A DNA stretch of 64,000 bases from contig JAHZFJ010000011.1 of the NCBI GenBank assembly GCA_019421365.1, forward strand, positions 62,001 to 126,000, read 5' to 3'. The stretch comes from Lachnospiraceae bacterium (GTDB taxonomy: Bacteria; Bacillota; Clostridia; Lachnospirales; Lachnospiraceae). This document shows, one piece after another, positions 8,107-16,475 of this stretch (position 1 is its first letter; each line of letters opens with the position of its first letter). Position numbers and translations under genes: made by a program. The notes beneath the pieces are model-generated. The model was not told where the DNA came from. It did no database searches and saw only the letters and a program-made list of their open reading frames with translations.

Positions 8107-9852
8107 ATGATTATGAATAGTGGAAAACGGGATAATCAACTGAATCTGGCACTTGATGTGGATGAAGAAACTAGAGAACAAACACTCGATCTTGATGTGG
8201 GATTTATACCTGAGGAACAATCTTGGGAATTAATTGTTAAATATAGTGGTAGTCTCCAACGTATACGTGATGAACTACAAATAAGTGTTGTCGAGTTACT
8301 TAACGAATATGCTATAATTATAATACCAGAGCACTTAATAAATCGACTTGGTAATTATGAAGAAATTGAATTCATAGAAAAACCAAAACGGCTTGTATTT
8401 GCAGTGGCTAATGGTAGGGCAGAATCTTGCATAAATCCACTTCAAATCCCACAATTTGATTTATTTGGTGAGGGTGTATTAGTTGCAATTATAGATTCTG
8501 GTATAGATTATGGACACCCAGATTTTCGAAATGACGATGGAACAACAAGAATAGAAGCGATATGGGATCAGACAATTCAAGGGTCTCCTCCAGAAGGATA
8601 TGATGTCGGTACTTTATATACACGTGAGCAGATTAATGAAGCTTTGGCACAGGTGAATCCTGCAAATCGTTTAGCAATTGTGCCGAGCATAGATCTCTCC
8701 GGACATGGTACAGGTGTTGCAGGAATTGCTTGTGGGAATGGAAGAGCAAGTAACGGTAGGAATAGAGGAGTGGCATCACAGAGTAATATAATTGTAGTGA
8801 AATTAGGTGCCCCTACTCCTACGTCTTTTCCTAATACTACAGAATTGATGGAAGGAATAGATTTTTGCATCCGAAGTGCCATTAGGTTGGGTCAACCAAT
8901 TGCAATTAATGTGAGTTTTGGAAATAATTATGGTTCGCATGATGGAAGGTCTTTATTAGAATATTACATTAATGATATTGCTAACATATGGAAAAGTAGT
9001 ATTGTTATCGGTTCGGGAAACGAAGGAGCTACGGCAAGACATACAGGTGGTCTTGTTAGAAATCGAAGTGATCAGATTGTAGAGCTTGCAGTTTCAGAAT
9101 ACGAGAGAACGTTCAATCTACAATTATGGAAGAGTTATAATGACATTATGTCAATAGAGATTACAAGTCCAAGTAATGTTACAGTAGGCCCAATCCGTGA
9201 GATTCAAGGAACACAAAGTTTTGTAGTTGATAACACTCGGGTATTATTCTATTATGGAGAGCCGATTCCATTCAACAAAGCTCAGGAAATCTATTTTGAA
9301 TTTATTCCTATAGGTGAGCGGGTAGCGACTGGTATATGGAAAATTCGATTGATAGGTGAAAGGATTGTTGTAGGTAATTATGATCTTTGGTTACCAGCAG
9401 GTAATGCTATTAGCTCTTCAACAAGATTTTTACGCCCTACACCTGATGTTACACTGACGATACCATCCACTACATACAGGGCAATCACTGTAGGTGCTTA
9501 TGACGGTAGTACAGATAGCTATGCTAATTTCTCTGGGCGTGGTTTTACTAGAGATGGGGAAACAATTAAGCCGGATATTGTAGCACCAGGGGTGGATATT
9601 ACATCAACTGCACCCAACTCAAGTTATTCTACTTATACAGGGACTTCCTTTGCAACACCATTTGTAACTGGTAGTGCAGCGATGTTGATGCAGTGGGGGA
9701 TTGTAAATGGAAACGATCAATACCTCTATGGAGAAAAACTAAAAGCATATCTAATTAAAGGAGCAAGGCATTTACCAGGATTTAGTACATATCCCAATCC
9801 ACAGGTTGGCTGGGGAGCATTATGCGTCAGAGATAGTCTGCCTATCTTATAA
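8107..9852 (+). CDS. Subtilisin-like serine protease, Csp-type (germination protease family)
   Basis: A 581-residue S8 peptidase without a signal peptide. The catalytic triad is intact: Asp130 (IIDSGID), His200 (SGHGTGVAG) and Ser514 (GTSFATP), with the oxyanion Asn in GSGNEG. Residues 1-105 look like a prodomain. About 130 residues between the oxyanion Asn and catalytic Ser (roughly 320-455) form an insert rich in beta strands, the position of the jelly-roll domain in clostridial CspA/B/C proteases, which process the cortex hydrolase SleC in germination. The start lacks a good ribosome binding site; ATG 8113 is an alternative. Protease assignment is firm; the germination role is inference. 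Confidence 0.85.
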   Translation: MIMNSGKRDNQLNLALDVDEETREQTLDLDVGFIPEEQSWELIVKYSGSLQRIRDELQISVVELLNEYAIIIIPEHLINRLGNYEEIEFIEKPKRLVFAVANGRAESCINPLQIPQFDLFGEGVLVAIIDSGIDYGHPDFRNDDGTTRIEAIWDQTIQGSPPEGYDVGTLYTREQINEALAQVNPANRLAIVPSIDLSGHGTGVAGIACGNGRASNGRNRGVASQSNIIVVKLGAPTPTSFPNTTELMEGIDFCIRSAIRLGQPIAINVSFGNNYGSHDGRSLLEYYINDIANIWKSSIVIGSGNEGATARHTGGLVRNRSDQIVELAVSEYERTFNLQLWKSYNDIMSIEITSPSNVTVGPIREIQGTQSFVVDNTRVLFYYGEPIPFNKAQEIYFEFIPIGERVATGIWKIRLIGERIVVGNYDLWLPAGNAISSSTRFLRPTPDVTLTIPSTTYRAITVGAYDGSTDSYANFSGRGFTRDGETIKPDIVAPGVDITSTAPNSSYSTYTGTSFATPFVTGSAAMLMQWGIVNGNDQYLYGEKLKAYLIKGARHLPGFSTYPNPQVGWGALCVRDSLPIL

Positions 9853-9855
9853 TAT

Positions 9856-10185
9856 GATTCGAGGGTCAAAAGGTCGAATTTTAATTTATTCATCTGATGT
9901 TGATTAATGTACTTGTGTAGTATTAGTTTGTGATACAAAACTCTTATACATTTTCATAGCTTCTCTGCTGGCGTACTATAACACAAAACACGCTACACAC
10001 CTAGTATGCACTAAGAAGTACTATAGATGTTTTGCTATCGTTTTTTAGTCATAGTACACCAGCAGAGAAGCAACTCTATGAAACTAAGAGTTTTGCATCG
10101 CTAGGCTGATGATACACAAGTACAGGTTAGTAGTCGGAAGAATAAAAATTTCGACGTTGTTTATGACCTTTAGACTCTCGAAACA
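9856..10185 (+). repeat. Long imperfect palindrome, copy A of an intergenic element family
   Basis: The ends are inverted: GATTCGAGGGTC (9856-9867) against GACTCTCGAAAC (10173-10184). Inside, GCTTCTCTGCTGGCGTACTAT (9959-9979, one mismatch over 21 bases) pairs with 10051-10071, and GATACAAAACTCTTA (about 9932-9946) pairs with the region near 10087-10101. Read on the minus strand, its core closely matches copy B at 46323-46697. It could be a nonautonomous mobile element or a structured RNA gene; no coding potential is visible. Confidence 0.75.
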
Positions 10186-10190
10186 TAATA

Positions 10191-10228
10191 TAAAAAAAAG
10201 AACGAGGTAGCTTATAACACCTCGTTCT
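10191..10228 (-). terminator. Minus-strand terminator upstream of selO
   Basis: AGAACGAGGT (10199-10208) pairs with ACCTCGTTCT (10219-10228); read on the minus strand it is followed by a run of eight T. No annotated minus-strand gene feeds it. Confidence 0.55.
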
Positions 10229-10345
10229 AATTGAAGGAATCATAATTATGAATTTTATAAGTATTGCTCAATACGTATAATCAATGATAATGGGATAACA
10301 CTATTAAGGATAATTAATGGCTATATAGCAAAGGAATGGTGCGAC

Positions 10346-11818
10346 ATGAAGGAAGGATATATTAATAATTCAGTAATAAAATTAGAAAATACCTATATAA
10401 CATTGCCAGAAGAATTCTATTCAAAACAATTACCGAGTAAAGTACCATCACCACAATTGGTTGTCTGGAATGATTCTTTAGCTTCTGAACTGGGTTTGGA
10501 TCTTGAATTTTTTAAGCAAGACCAAGGAACATTAGTGCTTGCTGGTAACAAAATAATAGAAGGAACAACACCAATTGCCCAAGCTTACGCAGGGCATCAA
10601 TTTGGTTATTTCACGATGTTAGGAGATGGACGAGCAATTCTTCTGGGAGAATATGTTACAAGTAAGGGAGAACGGTTTGATATTCAGTTAAAAGGGTCTG
10701 GAAGAACGCCGTATTCTAGAGGTGGAGATGGGAAAGCAACACTTGGCCCCATGTTGCGTGAATATATTATTAGTGAGGCAATGAAAGGTCTTGGTATTCC
10801 AACCACAAGAAGTTTAGCAGTTGTTACCTCAGGAGAAAGGATTCTTAGAGAAACGGCATTACCAGGTGCAATTTTAGTCAGAATAGCAAAGAGTCATATA
10901 CGGGTAGGCACTTTTGAGTACGCAAATCGAATGCTAGATAAAGATGCCCTAAAATCATTATCCAATTATACATTGAATCGTCATTATCAGGAGGGGCTGA
11001 CCGAAGAAAACCCATATATATACTTGCTTCAAGAAGTGGTGAAGCAGCAGGCAAGATTGCTTGTTAAGTGGCAATTAGTTGGATTTATTCATGGCGTAAT
11101 GAATACAGATAATATGACTATAAGCGGGGAAACTATTGATTATGGTCCTTGTGCATTCATGAATCGTTACAATCCAGAAACTGTCTTTAGTTCCATAGAT
11201 ACAAGTGGAAGATATTCTTATCAGAATCAACCGAAAATGGCTTCCTGGAATTTGGCCAGATTTGCAGAAGCACTATTGCCATTGCTAGCTGACGAGCAAG
11301 AAGCAGCAATTAAAATTGCACAATCTGAGATTGATCAATTTTCTACACTTTATCACAAGCTATGGATTAAAGGAATGGGTGAAAAACTCGGTTTGTTTCA
11401 TGCTGATGAGGGAGATGAAAAGTTGATGAAAGGATTGTTAAGTCTTATGTTAAAGTATAGAGCTGATTATACGAATACATTCCGAGATTTAACATTGGAT
11501 ACGAATCCACATTCTGAATTAACGGATTCTAAAGAGTATGAAGAGTGGTATACATTATGGCAGAAACGTCGCAAAAGCCAGAAAGAATCACTTGACGAAT
11601 CCAAAATATTAATGGAGAATAATAATCCAACAGTAATTCCAAGAAATCAAAGAGTAGAAGAAGCGCTTGAGAAAGCGGTAGAACACCAAGATTATAGTGA
11701 AATGGAAGCCCTTGTTTCCGTTCTTTTGAATCCTTATGATTACAATAATAGAAACGAATACTATGAAAATCCATCTGATACACATGATTGTGGATACAAA
11801 ACTTATTGTGGAACGTGA
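10346..11818 (+). CDS. selO: SelO-family protein adenylyltransferase (YdiU)
   Basis: A 490-residue SelO/YdiU/UPF0061 protein, close to the usual family length. Members have a kinase fold with flipped ATP and transfer AMP to Ser/Thr/Tyr of target proteins in redox stress. Motifs: GDGRAILLGE, QLKGSGRTPYSRGGDGKATL (nucleotide pocket, about residues 112-131), the catalytic stretch HGVMNTDNMTISG, and IDYGPCAFM, the DFG-like metal site. The C-terminus ends TYCGT; a cysteine or selenocysteine near the end is a family trait. AAGGAA lies 10 bases before the ATG. It appears monocistronic. Confidence 0.93.
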   Translation: MKEGYINNSVIKLENTYITLPEEFYSKQLPSKVPSPQLVVWNDSLASELGLDLEFFKQDQGTLVLAGNKIIEGTTPIAQAYAGHQFGYFTMLGDGRAILLGEYVTSKGERFDIQLKGSGRTPYSRGGDGKATLGPMLREYIISEAMKGLGIPTTRSLAVVTSGERILRETALPGAILVRIAKSHIRVGTFEYANRMLDKDALKSLSNYTLNRHYQEGLTEENPYIYLLQEVVKQQARLLVKWQLVGFIHGVMNTDNMTISGETIDYGPCAFMNRYNPETVFSSIDTSGRYSYQNQPKMASWNLARFAEALLPLLADEQEAAIKIAQSEIDQFSTLYHKLWIKGMGEKLGLFHADEGDEKLMKGLLSLMLKYRADYTNTFRDLTLDTNPHSELTDSKEYEEWYTLWQKRRKSQKESLDESKILMENNNPTVIPRNQRVEEALEKAVEHQDYSEMEALVSVLLNPYDYNNRNEYYENPSDTHDCGYKTYCGT

Positions 11819-11947
11819 GTGTATAACGTTAGGATAATGTCTGGTTTGTATTAAAGATAATTATTTGGTATAATATAGTATAAGAATGTAATGCTTACTC
11901 TTGTGCATTATAGAAAATACAACATAAAGGAAAAGGATGGTATTTTT

Positions 11948-13483
11948 ATGGCTAGAAATCATGTGGAAGAATTTCGTGAAGATTTAAAGGAATTTCATGA
12001 AATAACAAAGAAGTTTTATCAAAAAGAAATTACAGTACCAGAATATAAATCTTTCTCAGGTGGTTTTGGTAGCTATGCTCAAAGAGGTGGGGAACGTAGT
12101 ATGCTAAGACTAAGATTAGCTGGCGGGGAATTGAACAAAGAGAAATTGAAATTTGTGGCTGATAGCATTAGTAAGTATAATATTGATCTTGTGCATTTCA
12201 CTACCTGCCAGTCAATACAGGTTCACAATCTAACAGAAGCTTCTGTTTGTGGCTTAGTTGAAGAGGCATTTGATCATGGTATTATAACTAGAGGCGGTGG
12301 TGGAGATTTCCCGAGAAATGTTATGTGTTCACCACTTTCTGGGGTCGAAGAAGATGAATACTTTGATCCACTTCCTTATGCAAAAGAAGCGGGAGACTAT
12401 CTACTAGGATTTATTAAAAAAGTAAAACTTCCTAGAAAGCTTAAAGTATGCTTCACTAATTCAGAAAAGAATGAAACACATGCTACCTTCCGTGATTTGG
12501 GGTTTGTTGCAAAAGCAAACCAAACCTTTGATGTATATGTAGCAGGTGGGCTTGGAATTAAACCAAAGATGGGAGTATGTGTTGCGAAAGATGTAGAACC
12601 ATCGAAGATCTTATACTATATTAAGACAATGATTGATGTCTTCACAGAACATGGTAATTATACGAATCGAGCAGCATCACGTACAAGATTCTTACAAGAC
12701 ACGCTTGGAGTGGAAGGATTAATTAATGTATATCAAGAAAAATTGGCACATAATTTAGAAAATGAAAAACTTGATATTAACGTAAAAGCTAAAGTAATTA
12801 ATAAGACTGGAGATGGTGAAATATCAAATCCTAGAATTATTAAACAGAAGCAAAAAGGACTTTATTCAGTATCATATCACCCAATAGGGGGAAATCCTAA
12901 ACCTGAATTCTTTGCAAATATATATGAAGTGATTAGTAATATGAAAGACGTTAAATTACGTATATCACCTGACCAAGGAGTTTATGTAATTAATCTTACA
13001 GCAGCTGAAGCACAGAAAGTCTTAGAATGTACGAAAGACGGAGCTAACACACTTTTTGAAAGATCAACTGCCTGTGTTGGAGCAACTATATGTCAAGTAG
13101 GAATTGGTAAATCACAAGCGCTCTTAGATGCTTGTATTGAACGTGTGAGACAAGAGAATTTTAAGGACGGAGTACTTCCAGCTATTCATATTTCAGGTTG
13201 TCCATCTTCTTGTTCAGCTCATCAAATTGGAAGACTTGGATTTAGGGGTGGTAAAAAGCCAACACAGGATGGACCAAAATTCGCATTCGCAGTGTATGAA
13301 GATGGTTGTGAGCTTCTTGGCGCAGAAAACTTCGGTAAAGAGATGGGTGTTATTGTAGAAGATGATATCCCTGAGTTCTTAGTTGATATTGGTAAAGAGG
13401 TTACTTCATTAGGGGTAACGTATGAAGAATATCGTAAGCAATACCCTGAGAATTTAGGGAAATTAGCTGCAAAATATATATAA
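11948..13483 (+). CDS. Ferredoxin-type sulfite/nitrite reductase hemoprotein
   Basis: A 511-residue siroheme/[4Fe-4S] reductase that carries out six-electron reduction of sulfite or nitrite. The C-terminal half has the cluster-siroheme ligands in classic order: CVGATIC (C-x5-C) and CPSSC (C-x3-C), with GGNPKPEFFANIYEVI and FTTCQSIQVHNL as half-domain motifs. It contains two repeated ferredoxin-like half domains. I start at the ATG at 11948 (AAGGATGG upstream) and not at an ATG 57 bases earlier, since the homologous region begins at residue 4. It precedes the suf operon but is separated from it by a terminator. Sulfite versus nitrite cannot be decided here. Confidence 0.88.
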   Translation: MARNHVEEFREDLKEFHEITKKFYQKEITVPEYKSFSGGFGSYAQRGGERSMLRLRLAGGELNKEKLKFVADSISKYNIDLVHFTTCQSIQVHNLTEASVCGLVEEAFDHGIITRGGGGDFPRNVMCSPLSGVEEDEYFDPLPYAKEAGDYLLGFIKKVKLPRKLKVCFTNSEKNETHATFRDLGFVAKANQTFDVYVAGGLGIKPKMGVCVAKDVEPSKILYYIKTMIDVFTEHGNYTNRAASRTRFLQDTLGVEGLINVYQEKLAHNLENEKLDINVKAKVINKTGDGEISNPRIIKQKQKGLYSVSYHPIGGNPKPEFFANIYEVISNMKDVKLRISPDQGVYVINLTAAEAQKVLECTKDGANTLFERSTACVGATICQVGIGKSQALLDACIERVRQENFKDGVLPAIHISGCPSSCSAHQIGRLGFRGGKKPTQDGPKFAFAVYEDGCELLGAENFGKEMGVIVEDDIPEFLVDIGKEVTSLGVTYEEYRKQYPENLGKLAAKYI

Positions 13484-13544
13484 GCATTATCTAGGAAATC
13501 AATAAAATAGAATGATATGATATAAAATATCTATTTGTATACAG

Positions 13545-13721
13545 ATTCTACCTGTAATTACGGGTTTTATGAAAGCCAAGGTTTTCGGCGGCCGGGCGGA
13601 AAGAATATGCAAATCATGCGAAATCATCAGCAGGATACTATGGAGGTGTACTTGTATGGATATCGCTTAACGGAATAAGAAAGACGACATGGAGCCAAAT
13701 TGGTTTCATGTCGTTTTTTTT
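13545..13721 (+). ncRNA. Candidate structured RNA with intrinsic terminator
   Basis: In very AT-rich surroundings this stretch contains GGTTTTCGGCGGCCGGGCGG (13580-13599). A 6-bp hairpin ACCTGT/ACGGGT (about 13550-13565) comes first, and the stretch ends in a terminator (13684-13721). GC enrichment plus terminator is the usual appearance of a riboswitch or small RNA. I compared it by memory with common riboswitch consensus cores (SAM, cobalamin, TPP, FMN, lysine, glycine, c-di-GMP, fluoride, Moco) and found no convincing match. Because the suf promoter lies after the terminator, it is more likely a free-standing small RNA or 3' element of the reductase transcript than a suf riboswitch. Confidence 0.45.
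13684..13721 (+). terminator. Strong intrinsic terminator before suf promoter
   Basis: ACGACATG (13684-13691) pairs with CATGTCGT (13707-13714), with the inner pairing AGCCAA/TTGGTT, then a run of T to 13721. Confidence 0.85.
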
Positions 13722-13763
13722 GGTTTTATCCTATGTGTCTGCACTCTGTGCAAGAATATATAC

Positions 13764-13806
13764 TTGACAAATAATCAGAAAAGAGTTAATGTTAACCTAA
13801 GTTAAC
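13764..13806 (+). promoter_or_regulatory. suf promoter with DtxR-like operator
   Basis: TTGACA (13764-13769), 17-base spacer, TAATGT (13787-13792). The palindrome GTTAACCTAAGTTAAC (13791-13806) overlaps the end of the -10 box and the start site. It has the same 5-6-5 geometry (GTTAA-N6-TTAAC) as the GTTAG-N6-CTAAC boxes at ahpC, eno, feoA and the 23.3-kb peptide gene, differing in the inner base of each half-site. Confidence 0.75.
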
Positions 13807-13818
13807 AAAGGGAGGCTT

Positions 13819-14277
13819 ATGATGAGTATTTCAAAATCATTAGAAGAATATATTAAGACAATGTATGTATTGCAAAATCAAAAAGGTGAAATAAGAGTAA
13901 CTGATATAGCAAAAAAGATGCAATGTACAAAAGCAGGTGTGAACAAAGCAATAAAACAGCTTGCAGAATACGGACTAGTGAATTATGAAGTATATGGAAA
14001 AATTGAATTGACCCGGGAGGGAATAAAAACAGCCAGAAAGGTTTTAGAAGCCTATGATATAGTATATCTGTTTTTAACTGAATTGCTAGAAATAGATGCA
14101 GAAGAAGCAAAAACAGAAGCAGAGAAAATGAAAAAAAGTATGGACGATCATACTCTTAATAAATTAGCAAAATACGTACAAAACACATTAGGAATAAAGC
14201 ATTTGAAATGTGATTATGACATTAACAATGAAAGATGTATTGATTGTGGAAGAAGAATAAAATCAATTCATTTTTAG
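13819..14277 (+). CDS. DtxR/MntR-like regulator heading the suf operon
   Basis: A 152-residue winged-helix regulator of the DtxR/MntR group (SLEEYIKTMYVLQNQKGEIRVTDIAKKM, residues about 6-33). The second domain lacks the canonical C/M-x-x-E-H metal site of iron-dependent members (compare DACKMEH in the paralogue at 60435-60815), having EAEKMKKSMDDH instead. It carries a C-terminal Cys131-x8-Cys140-x2-Cys143 set that could hold an Fe-S cluster. It lies 28 bases before sufC, so it probably reads iron-sulfur status and represses its own operon at the overlapping palindrome (inference), a role like cyanobacterial SufR or IscR. AGGGAGG precedes the tandem ATG start. Confidence 0.75.
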   Translation: MMSISKSLEEYIKTMYVLQNQKGEIRVTDIAKKMQCTKAGVNKAIKQLAEYGLVNYEVYGKIELTREGIKTARKVLEAYDIVYLFLTELLEIDAEEAKTEAEKMKKSMDDHTLNKLAKYVQNTLGIKHLKCDYDINNERCIDCGRRIKSIHF

Positions 14278-14305
14278 AAAAGGAAAAGAAAAGGAAGGAT
14301 ACATT

Positions 14306-15049
14306 ATGAGTAATACTTTATTAGAAATTAAGGATCTATATGTAAATGCAGAAGGACAGGAAATATTAAAAGGACTAAACCTAAAGGTTAATAAAGGAGA
14401 AGTTCATATAGTAATGGGACCGAATGGTGCTGGTAAATCTACACTTGCACACTCTATACTAAGTAATCCTAGTTATGAGAAGGAAAAGGGAGAAGTAATT
14501 TTTGACGGAGAGAATATTACGGAATCAAAGACTGATGAAATCGCCAGAAAAGGAATCTTTATGTCGTTCCAATCACCAGAAGAGATACCAGGTGTATCTG
14601 TTACTAATTTCTTGAAATATGCAAAGAACAAAATGACAGGAAAGCCAGTAAGGTTAATGGCTTTCAGAGATGAAATAAAAGGATACATGGAGCAACTAGA
14701 TATCAATCCAAGTTATATGGAGAGAGATTTAAATGTTGGTTTCTCAGGTGGAGAAAAGAAGAAAAATGAAATTCTTCAAATGTTAGTTCTTAATCCTAAA
14801 CTTGCTATATTAGATGAAACCGATTCAGGTCTTGATGTAGACGCCATAAGAACCGTCTCAAAAGGGATTCAAATGTATAAAAACGATGAGAACGCAGTTC
14901 TAATCATTACACATAATACGAAAATATTAGAGAATCTAAACGTAGATTATGTTCATATCTTAGTTGACGGTAAAATTGTAAAAACCGGAACAAAAGAATT
15001 GGCTGATGAGATTGAAAAAGAAGGTTACGGAAAATATAAAATGGAGTAA
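14306..15049 (+). CDS. sufC: Fe-S assembly ATPase SufC
   Basis: A 247-residue ABC-type ATPase. Walker A GPNGAGKST (about residues 35-43), signature FSGGEKKKNEIL, Walker B LAILDETDSGLD. SufC binds SufB and SufD and drives scaffold rearrangement during cluster assembly; the LDETDSGLDVDA motif is characteristic of SufC as opposed to transporter ATPases. AAGGAAGG lies before the ATG. It is the first biosynthetic gene of sufCBDSU. Confidence 0.97.
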   Translation: MSNTLLEIKDLYVNAEGQEILKGLNLKVNKGEVHIVMGPNGAGKSTLAHSILSNPSYEKEKGEVIFDGENITESKTDEIARKGIFMSFQSPEEIPGVSVTNFLKYAKNKMTGKPVRLMAFRDEIKGYMEQLDINPSYMERDLNVGFSGGEKKKNEILQMLVLNPKLAILDETDSGLDVDAIRTVSKGIQMYKNDENAVLIITHNTKILENLNVDYVHILVDGKIVKTGTKELADEIEKEGYGKYKME

Positions 15050-15074
15050 TTAGTGTGAAAGGCAAGGCTTTAAT

Positions 15075-16475
15075 ATGAAAAAGACGAACGTAGAAGAAAT
15101 TAATCGAAATATATATGATATAAAAAATGAAGATAAATATGAATTCAAAATAAAGAAAGGGTTGACTCCTGATATCATATCAGAAATATCTAATCAAAAG
15201 CAGGAAGCGGATTGGATGAGAGAGTTTCGCTTGAAGGCACTAAATGTATACAATAAGTTAAGTTTGCCAACTTGGGGACCTGACCTTTCTGAATTGAATA
15301 TGGACGAAATTGCAACTTATGTAAGACCAAAAAGTAAACTTAATAATAGTTGGGATGATGTTCCAGAAGATATTAAAAAGACATTTGAAACTTTAGGAAT
15401 ACCAGAGGCGGAAAGAAATTCTTTAGCAGGCGTTGGAGCTCAATATGATTCAGAGGTAGTATATCATAGTATTAAGGAAGAATTAGTAAAGCAGGGAGTA
15501 ATCTATACGGATATGGAAACTGCAGTAAGGGATTATCCTGAACTAGTTAAACCTTATTTTATGAAATGTGTATCCGTACATGACCACAAATTTGTAGCAT
15601 TACACGGAGCTGTTTGGTCAGGTGGTTCATTTGTATATGTACCAAAAGGAGTAAAGGTAGATATACCTCTACAATCTTATTTTAGATTAAACTCTCCAGA
15701 AGCAGGTCAATTTGAACATACCTTAATTATTGTTGATGAGGGAGCAAGTCTTCACTTTGTTGAAGGATGTTCAGCACCAAAATATAATAAAGTAAATCTA
15801 CATGCAGGTTGTGTAGAGTTATATGTAAAAGACAATGCATATTTACGATATTCAACCATTGAAAACTGGTCAAAGAATATGTTGAATCTGAATACCAAGA
15901 GAGCAATTGTAGGAAAAAATGCTCAGATTGACTGGGTATCAGGTTCCTTTGGATCTAAGATTTCTATGTTATATCCAATGAGTATTCTAAATGGTGAAGG
16001 AGCAAAAACAGAATTCACTGGAATCTCTTTCGCAGGGAAAGGACAAAATCTAGATAACGGCTTTAAGGTGGTACATAACGCACCAAATACTTCAAGCGTA
16101 ATAGATGGAAAATCAATTTCTAAAAACGGTGGAACTTGCACCTATAGATCTCTAGTAAGGATTAGTGAGAATGCTAAGAATTCAAAATGTTCGGTATCTT
16201 GTGAATCACTTATGCTTGACAGCATATCAAAATCTGACACAATTCCTGTGAATGATATTAGGACAGATGAGGTAGAATTCTCCCACGAAGCCAAGATCGG
16301 AAAAATAAGTGACAAAGCAATTTTTTATCTGATGTCAAGAGGTTTATCAGAAGAAGATGCGAAAGCAATGATCGTAAGGGGATTTGCTTATCCAATCTCA
16401 AAAGAACTTCCTATTGAATATGCAGTGGAAATGAATAACTTAATTAATTTAGAATTGGAAGGAGCGATTGGGTAA
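15075..16475 (+). CDS. sufB: Fe-S scaffold protein SufB
   Basis: A 466-residue SufB scaffold, with the typical N-terminus (GLTPDIISEISNQK, WMREFRLKAL) and the beta-helix core containing FVYVPKGVKVDIPLQSYFR, EGCSAPKYN and SRGLSEEDAKAMIVRGF near the end. Nascent [4Fe-4S] clusters are assembled at the SufB-SufD interface. The stop overlaps the sufD start (TAATG), coupling translation. Confidence 0.97.
   Translation: MKKTNVEEINRNIYDIKNEDKYEFKIKKGLTPDIISEISNQKQEADWMREFRLKALNVYNKLSLPTWGPDLSELNMDEIATYVRPKSKLNNSWDDVPEDIKKTFETLGIPEAERNSLAGVGAQYDSEVVYHSIKEELVKQGVIYTDMETAVRDYPELVKPYFMKCVSVHDHKFVALHGAVWSGGSFVYVPKGVKVDIPLQSYFRLNSPEAGQFEHTLIIVDEGASLHFVEGCSAPKYNKVNLHAGCVELYVKDNAYLRYSTIENWSKNMLNLNTKRAIVGKNAQIDWVSGSFGSKISMLYPMSILNGEGAKTEFTGISFAGKGQNLDNGFKVVHNAPNTSSVIDGKSISKNGGTCTYRSLVRISENAKNSKCSVSCESLMLDSISKSDTIPVNDIRTDEVEFSHEAKIGKISDKAIFYLMSRGLSEEDAKAMIVRGFAYPISKELPIEYAVEMNNLINLELEGAIG

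Larger units (their letters stand above)
9853..10345. other. Gene-free spacer between protease and selO
   Basis: This 493-base spacer holds a long palindromic element (9856-10185, separate entry) followed by a minus-strand-oriented terminator hairpin (10191-10228). No coding frame with a ribosome binding site was found. Confidence 0.6.
13484..13818 (+). other. Spacer with candidate leader RNA and suf promoter
   Basis: This 335-base gap holds a GC-rich stretch (about 13545-13680), an intrinsic terminator (13684-13721) and then the suf promoter/operator (13764-13806). No protein frame is supported. Confidence 0.6.

Noticed and set aside
13562..13634. Minus-strand CTGATGA and GAAA segments resembling a hammerhead ribozyme core
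   Set aside because: The bases between them do not form the needed stem II and no cleavage-site strand with matching stems I and III is visible.
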